NCBI RefSeq assembly: GCF_003369915.1
Contig: NC_046674.1
Span: forward strand, 496,001-560,000
Origin: Drosophila miranda
Taxonomy: Eukaryota; Arthropoda; Insecta; Diptera; Drosophilidae
DNA length: 64,000 nucleotides
Direction: 5' to 3'
Below are positions 36,910 to 49,054 of the stretch, piece after piece. Both the position numbers and the translations under genes were made by a program. Every line of letters starts with the position of its first letter. The first letter of the stretch is position 1. The notes beneath the pieces were generated by a model, which saw nothing but the letters and a program-made list of their open reading frames with translations, was not told the origin of the DNA and ran no database searches.

Positions 36910-37485
36910 ATGATGCAAAAAATAAATAAAGTCGAATTGGAGCTTCCACCTCCTTTGACCCAGACGTCAGGTGGATTTGATCGTATCATATATTTTTCCG
37001 TTTTGAAACGTTCGGATATACTCGACTTAATTCGATTTTCTTACTACACAAGCTGGAAAAATAAGCCAAAAAAGTTTTTTCTACCCAGAAAGTCTGGGGA
37101 TGTGCAGCAAGGCAAGGGAAAACTCTTAAGGGCGATGACCGGTGCTCCTTGGTTTGTTCGGACTTCAATGCTTGAAAACGAACTCCACATTCCTAAAACT
37201 GAAGATCAAGTACCATCACAGTAGTCGATACAATGATAGATTGTTTAATCATCCAAATGAAGCAGTTAGAGGATTACTGACTCGTACTGACTTACAAATA
37301 GAAACAAATTTGCTAAATAATACAAAAACAAAATCATCTTATTAAAATGTACACGTGTATGTATATATCGAACTATTAAACTCTTAAGATAAGTAGTAAT
37401 AGCCATTGTTAAGGTATAACTGATTTCTAATAATAAATAAAAAATATTCATTTAAAAAAAACAAAAAAACAAGTTAAAAAAAAGT
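36910..37485 (+). mobile_element. Decayed 3' end of a jockey-clade non-LTR retroelement
   Basis: The frame at 36910-37224 ends with LLRAMTGAPWFVRTSMLENE, which resembles the C-terminal tail of jockey-like reverse transcriptase proteins (APWFVRN...L..DL.I). After a frameshift around 37200 the similarity resumes as RYNDRLFNHPNEAVRGLL, the usual 'Y..RL..HPN..A..LL' ending. An A-rich tail follows at about 37430-37485. The catalytic domain is absent, so this is a 5'-truncated or badly decayed copy. It lies between the Ogdh promoter and the 3' end of Obp73a. Confidence 0.55.
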
Positions 37486-37540
37486 GCCGCAACCATGGTA
37501 TGGGATGGTCGTAGCTTGCAATTGGATTTGCACTAAACAT

Positions 37541-37546
37541 TTTATT
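37541..37546 (-). terminator. Obp73a: Candidate poly(A) signal of Obp73a
   Basis: AATAAA on the minus strand, about 48 bp past the Obp73a stop codon. Confidence 0.6.
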
Positions 37547-37593
37547 GACACACGCCACACACATGTATATACAGAAACACACACAGGCTAATA

Positions 37594-38844
37594 CTAATAC
37601 CGGCTATACTGATCAAGGCAATAGCCTGTAATTTGGTCCGATATGCAGTCGAAGACGTCGAAAGCCAGATCGCAGCTTTCACCTTTCTGCGGCAACGCCT
37701 GGCGATTGACACGGTACTTGGTGGTCATGGCCCGCAGGCAGAGATTCACCGAGCGCAGGGTGGCCATAAAGAAGCCGTGCTCGTGGACGCCCTCCGAGTA
37801 GAATTGCACCAGTCCGTCCAGTGTGGGCCAGCCCATATGATCGATGGCATGGTTCTTGGCATAGACGCAGTGCAGCAGACACTAAAGAGGATTGGGGGAA
37901 AACGATGATGAAAACGAATGGCAGCCATTCAATTTGCTGATGCATAAAATCCAGCAGCTAATGTGTATTAAGTGCGCTTTACAGTGTGAAAAACCTGAGA
38001 TCCGAGACCTGAGGCTGGGAGGCGTGTGATTATGAATGGAACTGAAAATGCAATGAAAATGCAGTGGCAACTGCGGCCTAGCGCTTTTCTTTCAATTGTC
38101 TATTAACCCTGACTTTAACATGGGCGGTGAGTGGGCAAGGGGGGGTGGGGAGGGGAGTAGTGATTATTCTCTGGCCATATTGTTTTTCTTTGAGCTGCCA
38201 TTGAACTTAATTGAGCGTTGGCTTGCATTTCATTAACACTTGAAGATGGCTCTCCAGGTGCCCCTGAAGATCTCTGTGATAGGGGGAGTATCACTTACCC
38301 CCGCTATACGCTTGTCCTCCAGCGGCACCAGAGTCGGGTGATATATGTCCGAACGTGCCCCATCCAGGCGTCGGATGTTCTTCATTAGACGCGCCATTCG
38401 GCGATGAGGTTCGGGCTCATCGAACAATATATACTCGTAGTGGCTGGCATTTAATGGCCCAGTGGGTGGATGATCCAGTTCAATGCCTGAAGATCCGCTG
38501 GGAACAGAGGGCCACATATAGTCGATGGTATCATCGTTGGGATCGATGCGGGGCTGATCCTGTGACACCTGCTCTTTCAGTATTTCATAGGCTTCTGTGG
38601 AGGCAATAAGTCCATTAGGGTGTGAGAGGATTCCCTGATTTCTGCACCCACCATTGACTAGTTTTGTCTTCACCTCATCCTGGCAGTGCGTGATCACGGA
38701 CTCTACCTTGCGGGCGGTCCTAGGAGGATTCAGACAGCGCGACTTCTTCGTCTCGAAGCGTATTATATAGCCCACGGCATCGATCACACCGATCGATGTG
38801 ATAACCACCACACACAAGATATATAAAAGTTGTGTAATTTTCAT
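37594..38844 (-). CDS. Obp73a: Odorant-binding protein, probably Obp73a
   Basis: Three exons: 38844-38652, 38594-38299 and 37881-37594. They give 258 residues with all phases consistent. The N-terminus is a signal peptide (MKITQLLYILCVVVITSIGV). The six-cysteine PBP/GOBP pattern is visible: C in ITHCQDEV, the C-x3-C pair in CLLHCVYAK, then C in VNLCLRAM, C in GESCDLAFDVFDC with its paired C, and a further C near the end (GYCLDQ). Spacing between the first and second cysteines is unusually long because of an acidic, Pro-rich insert (residues about 75-160). Obp73a is the OBP named for the 73 region, where the neighbours Cpr73D and Ogdh also map, so the name rests on family plus synteny. The first intron is only 57 nt and has no stop, so reading through would add 19 residues. 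The product would be secreted and bind small hydrophobic ligands. Confidence 0.82.
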
Positions 38845-39049
38845 GGCAAAAGATTGATTAATGGTTGAAACAACGGAGGAGCTGAACAGATCTGAGCCCC
38901 TGGGCTGCTGTCAAATGAATGCCGCCGCCAGAGGAGCTCAAATGAAAACGAAAGCATTTTCACTTTCGTTCACAGGATGGCGGCTTTTGGCTGCTGGCTG
39001 CTGCTGTCTGCTGCTGGCGGCTGGTCACCTCTATGATCCGTCGTCTGGG

Positions 39050-40098
39050 TGAGTGAAACGTATATGAGATTCCAGTTTTGCTCTATGGGTATGTGGTTCA
39101 ATGGCAAGTTGTCCGACTGCCTGCCACAACTGGTTGCACATTTCCCATGCGTGCAGTTGCCTCCAAATCGTTAGAAACTTGTCCTTAAAGCCAAAGTCGA
39201 CCACATGCTTACGATGAACACATGGTCATTGGCAGCATCTCACTGCTGCTAGTGATGTTATTGCGGCTCCCCGATCGTATCGGGTATCCATTCCATTATT
39301 TTCAATTCAAATATCAAGCGCACCCGCTCCATTTGACTGAACAATTAACCAATAAACGGCCCAGAACTGAAACCGCAAAAGTCTTCCGCATTCGGTCAAA
39401 ATTTGCATATGCCTGGAAACCGTAACATAAAGATCATAAAGATTATCATAGGCGGTAGTTGGTGGTGGTTTGTTGGCCGTAAAGCCAAAACCAAGTCTTT
39501 GTCATCATAATCAGCGAAGCGGTCCGAAGTTTGTGCCTTGAGTCTTTCGTTCTAATCAGCGGAGGAGGAGGTGGTCCCGCACTCGGACTCGGAATCGGAC
39601 AAGAGAAGAGAGAGAGAGGAGCATCCAGAACAATGGCCAATAACTGTACTTGGAAGCGGCTACATACTAATTATGGTTCATTAAAAAGCACCGAGAACTT
39701 TTGGAGGCTTTGGCACATCCTAGGCGGAAATTGTGTCGCTTTCGTAGCGGGCGTACATAGCTCATCGAAAACTGTGGCTCTGGCTGTGGCTTTGGCTGGT
39801 AGGTAATTGCCTTTAATTGCATGATGCAATGCCGCTGACCGCTGCCGCAGCAAATTGCAGCTAAGACTTTGACCTAGACTCGGAGCGGATCGAATTCGTA
39901 ATCGCCACACAGTCCCAGTCCCAGCCCCGGCCACCTAACGGTGCCCGCTGCCAAATTGAATATTTCGCCTCTCTCTGATCCTCGACTCGACTGAAGTTCA
40001 ATGCAATGGCAGCTGCTAGAATGCTCGGCCATAGATCCATCTCTGGGTGGGGATGTCAACGGCAGGAAGAGCTCTCTGTCTCTGACTCTGACTCTGAC

Positions 40099-40130
<32 letters not shown>

Positions 40131-40700
40131 AACAGGGTGGGTCTCAGGGAACAACGTGAGCTAATTGACAGGCAGTTGCGCGCACGATTTTCCATTTTCC
40201 ATTCGCCATTCGCCATTCTGTATTCGCCATTTCCCATTCCAGCCCATATTCTCCCGTTCTTGTTGCAATTTACTGAACAAGGAGCCTGGACTGCCACAAG
40301 AATAAACAACAACAGCCACTGCTCTCGTCGTAGTCGTTCAGCTGCCACAACAACACTTGCGTGTCCGTCATTAGAACAAATTCTCTCACCTGCCCCTGCC
40401 ACACTGCCACACTGCCACTGCCACTGCTGCTCCTCTCCTCTCTTGTCCTCCCCTCTCCATTCCACTCCTGTCCTTTCTTAGAAGGGTGTGTGGTGGGGGC
40501 GGGGAAAGCCACATTTCTTGCAACGCAATTTGCACACAAATGCTGCTGTTTCATCTTCGTGGCTTCCACTCTGCTGCCTGGTGTTTCGTGGCTAATGTTT
40601 CGGGGTTCGGTGGGTGGTCAGGTGAGACAAGTGGCAGCAGCAGAGGCAACACGAACCGCTGATGTACTGTGCTGTGCTGCCACCGTTGGCTGCCTCGCCT
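39050..40700. other. Spacer upstream of Cpr73D
   Basis: No supported coding exon apart from the speculative signal-peptide exon that ends at 39048. The stretch contains CTGACT/CT microsatellites at about 40079-40132 and CCATT(C/T)GCC repeats near 40195-40245. Confidence 0.4.
40079..40132. repeat. (CTGACT)n and (CT)n repeat
   Basis: Four to five CTGACT units run straight into a CT dinucleotide tract. Confidence 0.9.
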
Positions 40701-40708
40701 GAGAATCG

Positions 40709-40750
40709 TATTTAAATACGAAGGTCTAACGATGGGGCGCATCAGTCGTC
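40709..40750 (+). promoter_or_regulatory. Cpr73D: TATA/Inr promoter of Cpr73D
   Basis: A palindromic TATTTAAATA at 40709-40718 lies about 35 bp before an initiator TCAGTC with +1 at 40744. The spacing is right for a focused promoter. The leader to the ATG would be about 245 nt. Confidence 0.5.
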
Positions 40751-40988
40751 GTCGTCGCGTTGTTCTTGCCGCCTGCTCACTGTATCATCGTCTCCATAGT
40801 CTCCATAGTCTCCATAGAGAGAGAGTCCCAGTCGAGATCGGAATCGGATTCGTATCGGTCCAGACATCGTAGCAGACATTCGCCTGGTGATTTGTGCTTG
40901 TGACTCTTCCTGTTCCCTGGGACAGGATGCTCGTTTGAATCTCTCACAATCCAATCTTGATTGAGGAGTCGAGTGTTCGGCAGCGAAG

Positions 40989-43900
40989 ATGCTTCATCTG
41001 CATATGCTTTGGTTTCTATGCGCACTCCTGGGATACTTTGCAGATCCGGCGAGTGCTGAAATCGAATACAATACCATCAACGAGGATGGATCTTTTCAGT
41101 TTCGGTACTGTGACAAATAATTGCATGAATGAGTTGCACCCTTTCCATTTAATTGAGTAAAGGACTTTTTGTTTTGTTATTTTTTTTTAATTCAAAGAAA
41201 AAGTGGTTTGAAAAAGAATTTGAATGGATACGAATCTAAAAGAGACAAAATGTTATATGCCAGGATCAATATGTTTTAAAAGATTGCAGTTTTTTTATTT
41301 TTTTTTAATTTTGTATTAAATGTATGCCTTTAATATACTTGGAAAAAAGTACATTTGATAGGATGCCCCGATTTCATTATAATCTGAGCTCACTTTCTGC
41401 CTGTAGCTGTTTATGTTTTCTATCTAAAAATCTCTACAAATCTTGATACAGCTATAATTTTGGATAAATTTCATAAAGAAAAGCCCTCATGAAATGTTAT
41501 CCTTAGAGTATATGCTGTTTCCAATAGCAGCATTTTAGGTTATACTATGACGAATGATCTAACATTTATTCCGCAATTAAGATATCCTCAAGATATGTTC
41601 ACATGGTATCCATTTATTGGTGGTAATGCAGTTCCTCAATGATTTACCCTCGACATATAGCACACCCCGAAAAAGTACTGCATCTCAATTACTTTTTTCT
41701 GGATCATGGGCATGGATCATAGATCTAACAAATCATCTAATCGTTCAATGATGTCTTACCTTTTACCATCACACACTCGAGTAAATTTTAAGATTTTTAA
41801 CACCTTTTTTAACGCCTCAAGCATTTTGCAATCGCCACAATAACACATTTCCGTCGTTCCCCTCCCATTTCGCACATCTGCTACCCTGCTACGACTCCTG
41901 CCACGCATGGGGGCAACGCAATTACTCGCCGCTTTTGGATACTGCCTTTACTACTGCTACTGCTACTGTGGATACTACCATCGATCGGACCGACCGACCG
42001 CAGACATGCAAATGATGACATTGGGGGCTACTATCACAGCGCCTCGGGCACTCCAGACAACACGGTGCGAGGTCGTTATGGTTCGCGTAGTCCAGCGAGC
42101 GGCCAGATCGAAGAGACCGTCTATACGGCCGGACCACGTGGGTGAGTAAACGAAGACATGCTACACATCGTAGATCGTGTACCATGCAGATGGTAGGGGC
42201 AAAGTGCGGTAGCCGCAGCGGTAGAGCTAGTTTAAGCACAAAGTGAGTTATCTGTGTGTCTGGCCCGATCCGATCCGACCCGACCCCAGCTCATCCTCAT
42301 TCATACATATATGTAGGTGTGTATGTATGGATCTGCGGTTGGCGGCAGGCGGTGACCACTGAAGCGAAGCCGAACTGAACCGAGCCCAACTCCATCTCCA
42401 AGTCGAAGTCGAAGACAAAGCTGAAACGGTTCTAACACATTGGACGGTTTTTTTTTTTTGCTGTTGCCTAAACGTTTTTCCATTAGCCTGCCGCTGTTTT
42501 TGTTGATGTGAGATGTGATTGTTTTTTGCAATCTCCGGCAAACGGGGGAAACAAAAAGCTGTTAACAAATTGACTGGCTGAAAGTTTCGGCAAAAAAAAA
42601 AGCGAGTAAAAACTCCCAGAGTCGAGGGATCCGACTATCTGCTACTTACATGTTGTTATTAATGATTAAGGGAAGTCTTTGTGATCTCTCTTGAAACAAC
42701 GCTTTTATCATTGTAAGGGCAAGGATTTATCCTTAATCCTCTCTCATCTGAGATATCCAGTTGCCAAACAGACAACTAGATGAACACTTCGCATGTCATT
42801 TACCTGCACAATACACCCCTTCTGCTCGAATAGAAGTACAGGGTAGTGGTAGTGCAAACAACAGATCACAGATGCTCAGCGATAGCAATGATTCTGAATG
42901 GAGCGATTCCCTGGACAGACAGACTCGAGCCCCCAGATGTGGTAATCAAAGTAATGACGTGCCACGCCATGTCCAGATTAGATCTGATTGAAATTGCAGT
43001 GCTTATGGGAGCAACAGACGTGCGATTTCAATTGGCTTCCGCTCTCCGGGTTTACCCAATCTCTCGCGCGCGGGGTGGGGGGAGAAAAGAAGGAGGAGGA
43101 TCAGTCATTGTAGTCGACAGCTTATTAATCTCCCAATTCTCACACAGATTTCGCGTGAATGGACCGAAGATTCATCGGAAAATGGATTTGGCCCAGTATC
43201 CGGTTCGGCCCCGGGGTAGCCCAGACGATCCCCTTGCCGACCCGTTCGATGATCCCTCGTACAGCTTCAGCTTCCGCACTCCGGACCAGTCGCGGAGCGA
43301 GGAGAATGATTCCGGAAATAGGATCAGGGGTGAGTCTTCCTTCTGATTCGAGAAGAAAAAACCTCTTTAATCATGTCTCTCTCTTTCTCTCTGTCTTTCA
43401 TTAGGTCTCTATTCCTACCTGGATGATGTGGGTGAGCGTCATAGTGTGCGCTATGCCGCTGGAGCCGGCACTGGGTTCGAGATCTCCAATGCCGTGCCCG
43501 ACAACCCCTCCAGCGTGGCCTACTCCAGTCCCCTGTACAAGGCCCCGCCCAGGACTCGCGGCAAGATGTCCGTGCAAAGGGGCCCAGCGGGTAGCTACAA
43601 GCTGATTGCCGCCGGACCGGATCACCGTCGTGCGGAGAGTCGTGCCCCGGATGGCCTGGTGCGCGGCACCTACTCCTTCCTCGACGACAAGGGCGTGCAG
43701 CGGACGGTGGAGTATATCGCAGGTGCGGGCATTGGCTATCGGGTGGTGCACAATCGCATTGGTCCGGGCACGCACATAAATCCCTCGGTGGCTGATTTCC
43801 GGCTGGCGGACACGGACTTCCGGTTGGCCAATGACTTTGGAAGGGGTGCAGGTGGGGGATTGGGTGTGGCTACTGGTAGTGCTTCCGGTGGGAGTGGCTC

Positions 43901-44831
43901 TGTGCCAAGTGGAGCAGGAGTGGGCGGTGGCAGAGGACGTGCTGGTAGCCGAACAGGTGCCACAGATTATCTGAAACCCAGTGGAGGAAACAGGGGGGGA
44001 GGAGGAGCAGGAGTCAGAGATGAGGGGGAGGCTGCCGATGGAGATGGAGCAGCGGAGAACAATCTGGGACTCGATGATAATGGTGGTGGCAATCAGGATG
44101 ATGATATCGGTCTCAGCAGCAGCTCCAGTGGTTCCAGCTCTTTCAGGGGTAAAGAAGATCGTCGGGGGTATCCAGCAGGAAGCTCCCAAAGAGGCAGCAC
44201 CAGATACGATGCAGAAAGAGGAGGAGCAGTGGGAGGCGCAGGTGGAAGAGGTGGCACGCGAACAGGCGGTGGTAGCTCAGTGGGAGGTGGTGCCACACGA
44301 CAGGGGGCCGGTGCTTCCACCCGAATTAATGCCAGCGGAACAAGAAATCGGAATAGATTCAGTGGCGGTAGCGGGGGTGGAAGCTCAGAAAGAGGAGGAG
44401 GAGGAGGTGGAGGGGGAGGGGGAAGCACACGAAGGGGAGGATCAGCCTCCAGTGAAGGAGACTCTAGCCTTGGCTATCTACCACCCACTGGCGGAGGAGG
44501 AGGAGGAGGCACTGGCAGTGCCATCAGCGGCCCTGGCGACAACTACAACCTCAACGACGACGACGTGGGCAGCTCCCTGCCTCCTTTGGTCACTGCCAAC
44601 CATCGCATCCTGGAGATCGACCGCGACCGGGAGTGGGTGCAGCGGCATCGCGACTCCACGGTGATCAAGAACGTGGGCAAGTGGTATGTGGGCTTGCCGC
44701 CGGGGCAGAGTGTGAGGGCCCACGTCCAGAACATCGACATTGTTCCGCTGGGCGGACGTGTCGGGCTGTCGCCCTCGGAGGCACTGCGGCAGGACGAGAT
44801 CGCCGATCTGGCTGCCTCCAGGGAGCACTAG
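40989..44831 (+). CDS. Cpr73D: Cuticle protein with three RR-like units, probably Cpr73D
   Basis: Exons 40989-41104, 42004-42141, 43148-43329 and 43405-44831 join in phase to give 620 residues. A signal peptide (MLHLHMLWFLCALLGYFADP) ends at ASA|E. Three chitin-binding (RR, chitin_bind_4) units follow. Unit one starts EIEYNTINEDGSFQFRHAND and runs through GQIEETVYTAGPRGFR. Unit two is PSYSFSFRTPDQSR...GLYSYLDDVGERHSVRYAAG. Unit three is GSYKLIAAGPDHRR...GTYSFLDDKGVQRTVEYIAG. A long Gly/Ser/Arg-rich region (about residues 290-530) with many GGG codon runs leads to an ordered C-terminus (VIKNVGKWYVGLPPGQSV). The protein should be secreted and bind chitin in cuticle. The first donor (TTTCG|GTACTG) is weak and the exon-2 acceptor is only fair, so the 5' half is a little less certain. 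The name rests on family and on the 73D synteny. Confidence 0.85.
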
Positions 44832-45009
44832 ATGATCATCCTCCTATTCCTCCTTGGATACTTGTAGTGCTAGTTCGTAGTGGTAGCCATAAGTGATCAA
44901 GTGATCAATCAGCGTTAAGTAACCGATAACTGGGCTGAATGCCAATGCAACCGTTCACCCTGCAATGCCTGCAACATGGAAACTGTAACAGTATTTAAAG
45001 CGGAATACA

Positions 45010-45050
45010 TAATATATCTGTATCTGCATCTGCATCTGCATCTGCTTCTC
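45010..45050. repeat. CTGCAT/CTGTAT short tandem repeat
   Basis: About five copies of a six-base CATCTG unit lie between Cpr73D and the next gene. Confidence 0.85.
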
Positions 45051-45154
45051 TGAGACTATCTATAGCTGCTTTGGGTTATGCGATACCCGTGGATATTCCG
45101 ATACCCTGACATAAGCAGGTTGGAGCCAAAGTCTGCGGTTGCTTTGGGCCAACA

Positions 45155-45190
45155 TATAACCCCAGTCTTAGCCAGCTCTGGGCCTAGTTT
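45155..45190 (+). promoter_or_regulatory. TATA/Inr promoter of the small cuticle-like gene
   Basis: TATAAC at 45155-45160 lies about 31 bp before a CTAGTT initiator with +1 near 45186. The predicted leader is only about 26 nt. Confidence 0.5.
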
Positions 45191-45211
45191 TGCCCCGAAG
45201 TTTGCTGAAAG

Positions 45212-45865
45212 ATGAAGTGTCATTTGCTGCTCCTCCAGCTCGGATTGTTGGGACTAGCCTGTGTGCATGGAGCCCAGGTCTACATGCAGTTCAACGGCCA
45301 TGGGTACTCGTACAACACGGATATCGACAGGGCAGGCAGGAGCGTCTTGTCCCCCAAATATGGACAGGCAGCCGGTCCAATCAATTCCCTAGAGCTCTCT
45401 GGTCCCCTGCAGTTCGTGCAGCAATCGCTGAGGTACAGGGAATCCCCAACCGCCGGGAGCAGCTACAACAGCCACCCAACAGCAGACAGTGTGGCCACAT
45501 CATCCCTGAGCAGAGGCTATCAGACGTATCCCAGTCCCAATCTCAATCTCAATACCAATCCAAATCCAAATAGCTTCCAACAGCCCGCACCCAGCTTCGA
45601 CTTCAGCACCCACCAGATGTCGCATGCCCAGCGCACCGATGAGGCGGGCAATGTCTTGGGGAAGTACTCCTACTACGACGAGGCCGGATACCACGAGTTG
45701 AGCTACAAGGCTGGCGCCGGCATTGGCTTCGTTGTCATGGGTGGCAATTTGGCCAAGGCCACCGCCACCGCCGAGCCGCAATCGGAAATTGGGATACAAA
45801 CGAATGCCTTGAGTCCGACGTCCGCAAACTTTCAAGAATTGCATAAATATGGCACTAACACTTAA
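45212..45865 (+). CDS. Small secreted cuticle-like protein
   Basis: A single-exon frame of 217 residues. It starts with a signal peptide (MKCHLLLLQLGLLGLACVHG). The middle is Ser/Asn/Pro-rich with an NLNLNTNPNPN run near residue 112. The C-terminal part carries an RR-like stretch, EAGNVLGKYSYYDEAGYHEL then SYKAGAGIGFVVMGG, resembling the end of each Cpr73D unit (G-x-Y-x-Y-x-D...Y-x-AGAGIG). It lies 380 bp downstream of Cpr73D on the same strand with its own TATA box, so it is probably a diverged tandem relative. AATAAA overlaps the stop codon (45865-45870). A structural cuticle or matrix role is inferred. I cannot assign a gene name safely. Confidence 0.82.
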   Translation: MKCHLLLLQLGLLGLACVHGAQVYMQFNGHGYSYNTDIDRAGRSVLSPKYGQAAGPINSLELSGPLQFVQQSLRYRESPTAGSSYNSHPTADSVATSSLSRGYQTYPSPNLNLNTNPNPNSFQQPAPSFDFSTHQMSHAQRTDEAGNVLGKYSYYDEAGYHELSYKAGAGIGFVVMGGNLAKATATAEPQSEIGIQTNALSPTSANFQELHKYGTNT

Positions 45866-45870
45866 ATAAA

Positions 45871-48800
45871 TGAAACAACTTAATCTCCTAAATGTTTCGC
45901 TCGTTCCTTCTACTCGGGGGGCCATTGAATGCATTAGAGATCGGACACATGCTAAATGTCAGGTCTGACAACTAATCGAACGTGATGGGGGAACTCAACT
46001 AAGGAAAGGCTTCAACGACAAAAGAGGCTATCTAAAGTAAACGGTAGACTGGTAGTTGTGTCGTTCACATCAGTTTAGAAGGGATAGATCTTTGCAGGTT
46101 TTGATCAGAGAATCGGCAAAGAAAAGGAAATTGAAACTATAGCTGATCTAGAAAGTTTTTATTTTTGTTAGCTACCCAAATTTCATTTCCGGAGAAAACT
46201 GAAACAATCTCTGTGAGAATCGTTCAAGTTAGAATCAATTCAAATATTGATGCTGTTAAACATTGATTTCCCAATCGATAAAATCCGATTGGTGTCACCT
46301 TTTCGATGTCACTGATTGCTCCCGCATTCCAAATCCAACTCCAAATTTTAGTTTCCAACCAGCCACTATTTGTGTGTCTTAACTGTTTCTGGCGCGTGCT
46401 TGTGGGCCAACAACTTGTACGATTTATGCATTTTATAATGCCTAATTGATTTTCCGCTCATAAAAATGGTTATTCGGTCGGACAAAGTCATTTTACAAAT
46501 GGCCAGTGCATCCCAAAGGCAAATTAAGTCAACTTTTGTTTTGATTCGCTTTATTTTTGTGGGTTATTTGTTCGGTTCGCAGACGCAGTCTGCCGCTAAA
46601 AATTTGAAATGTTCGACGCGTGCGCGCACTTGCCAAATAATTTGAATTGAACGGAATGGAACGGAACGGAGAGCCTTGGCGACCGCATCGTGGCCTAAAT
46701 AAAATATGATTTGAGCTCCGGCAAAAGAAAAGCCCAAAACAACACGAGACAAAGTTTCATTAATAATATGCATACATATTTGCAAAAAAAAAGAAACAAC
46801 AAAAAAAACTATAATTTAAAAAGATACTTGAAATTATTACGGTTTGGCTTGGGTTTGTTTCACAGCAGGTTTCACTGCCACAATTAAATTTGATGTCAGA
46901 GATCTGCCCGCTTAAATTTCCCTTAAACAAGTTCCTACGCACTCGCACAACTTTCTTCGGAGAATGCAGTAAAAAAGAGCTGACAGAAATGTACTTGCCA
47001 GTGACATAGATCTTGGTTTAGGGCTAAAAGAGCTCTCTCTCTCTCTCTCTCTCTGTCTCTGTCCCTGTCTACCTATCTACCACACGTTCTCAGAGCCACT
47101 ATCAATGCCTGTCTCTAACCTGGGAACCAGCCTAAAAACAGAGGCCGCTGGTGCATAATTGGGTTAGCATTACAGAAGAACAAAACCGAACCGAACCGAA
47201 CAGAACCGAAAAGAACAGAACCAGTGCGGGGACCGCAGCTGGCAATTTATTCTGGCTTGGATCTGAGATCTCCCAGGCGCTGTTTCCCAGTTAGCGGTTA
47301 TAAACAACGGTTTGAGCCTCCTCCTGCTGCCTGCTGCCTCTCTCCCTCTCTACCTCTCGCCGAAGGTCAGATTTAATTGGCCCCTGGGCACAGGGCCATG
47401 CCATGCCAAGCCAAGCCAAGCCATGCCTAGGCAACGACATCCCATCCCACTCTCAGTCCCGTTTGCATGCATTTATAAATAGGTCTCAAGGTCTCTTTCC
47501 CCCAGCAATGCGGCTCTTCAGCTCTTCAGCTCTTCAGCTCTGAGGTCTCCTGCCCCAGTGGAGCTCTTCTTTCCGTTCAGGTGCTGTTGTTGCATCGATT
47601 TATCGCCTTTTGATTGCTGCATTCCAATTGGGGGATCGGGGGAATACGGAGTGCGGAGTCGAGTGGCGAGTGTGCGTGTGGGGCATTTGAGTTTACACAG
47701 CGATTGCTGCTAATTTTGTATGCTCCCCACCGGCGCTGGGGGCTTCGAAACCATAAATCTTGTGGCAATTTTATTGATGTCTGCGTGTGCCACAAAAGGT
47801 CGACAGCATTGTAGCCGGCCCCACCGCCCTGGTGATCCTGGTTAATCAAGAAATATGTATGATTATTGCCTGCACACTCGGGTTACCCCGGCATTGTTGT
47901 GCCACCAATTGGGAATCGGAAGCCGGCACTTTAGCTGCGGGCAATCCTGCGAACACAAGAAAACCAGGCCCCATAAAATTATAAATTGCATTCTGTTGCG
48001 TCTGTGGGATATGTGTCAGTTGGGGGCGTGGCTGTGTCTCTGCGCAGATAATGAGAAAATGGATGGTTCCGCCAGGCTAATAAGGACTTATGACAGCCAA
48101 AGGCGACGGCAACGGCAATGGCAAATATACGAAAAGAATTTCAATTATCAATCCGACTCGGGGTTTTTTTTTGTTTCAAATATATGCTTACAGAACAAAA
48201 CTTGGAGCTAATCCAGACAGCTGGTGTTACCCGAGAAGTGTGTGAGCAAGCCCCAAAATCTTGTCACCATTCTCTGGAAAGAACTTTCTAACGAGTGCTC
48301 CAATCAAACATTTTAATTGAATTACCCAACAACACGCACGACTCGAGACTGTCATTCATGGGAGCATGGCATGGGCAGGGGGTCTTAAGTCTTTTACAAT
48401 TTAAGCTTATGTCATGTTTTGGAGCTCCGTTCGGTTCGGTTCGGTTTCGAGCTGCTTACCTTTCCACTTCCCACACACTCCACGGTTCTCGATTCTCGAT
48501 GCTCACTCTACTTGTAATGGTCACCTCCCCTCACCTCTTCAATCATCGACCAATAAACGGCCAATTAATCAACGTCAGATGTGAAGTTGAGGATGATTCG
48601 GATGTTAAATGAACGGTAGCACCATGTCGAAGGCGAAGACAAAAACGAAGACCCTGTCAGCGACCTAACAAGTTTCAATCGAAACGAAAAGTGCCTGGAA
48701 ACACACTCGTAGTAGCCTCGTGAATGAGTCCAGTGAAGAGATCTCAATCTGCACAAGCCTAGCCTAGACTTTGATCCATGAATATCAATGTGGATCGGGC

Positions 48801-49050
48801 CCGAAAAACCCTTCCAGCCAGGAGATTTGCTCAGCCTGATAAGTGTTCAGCCCAAGGCGCTCGTTTACGTGACTGTGTCTCCGATCGATTGTTTCTCTTA
48901 GCGGCCAAGTTCTCTTTTTCGTTTCTTGTGGCTCTCTTACACCTGCTGGGGCCCTGTTTCGTTGGCCATTTCTTTGCCCGTCAACGTTGCTGTCGCTGTC
49001 GCTGTCGCTGTGGCTGTGGCTGCGGCTGTCGCTGGGGCTTGGCTAATGGA
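45871..49050. other. Spacer without recognised genes
   Basis: AT-rich and mixed DNA with a CT repeat at 47036-47055, GAACCG-type repeats near 47183-47220, a CTTCAG/CTCTTCAG repeat near 47515-47540, and GTCGCT repeats at 48985-49030 just before the next promoter. No coding exon is supported. Confidence 0.5.
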
Positions 49051-49054
49051 AATG

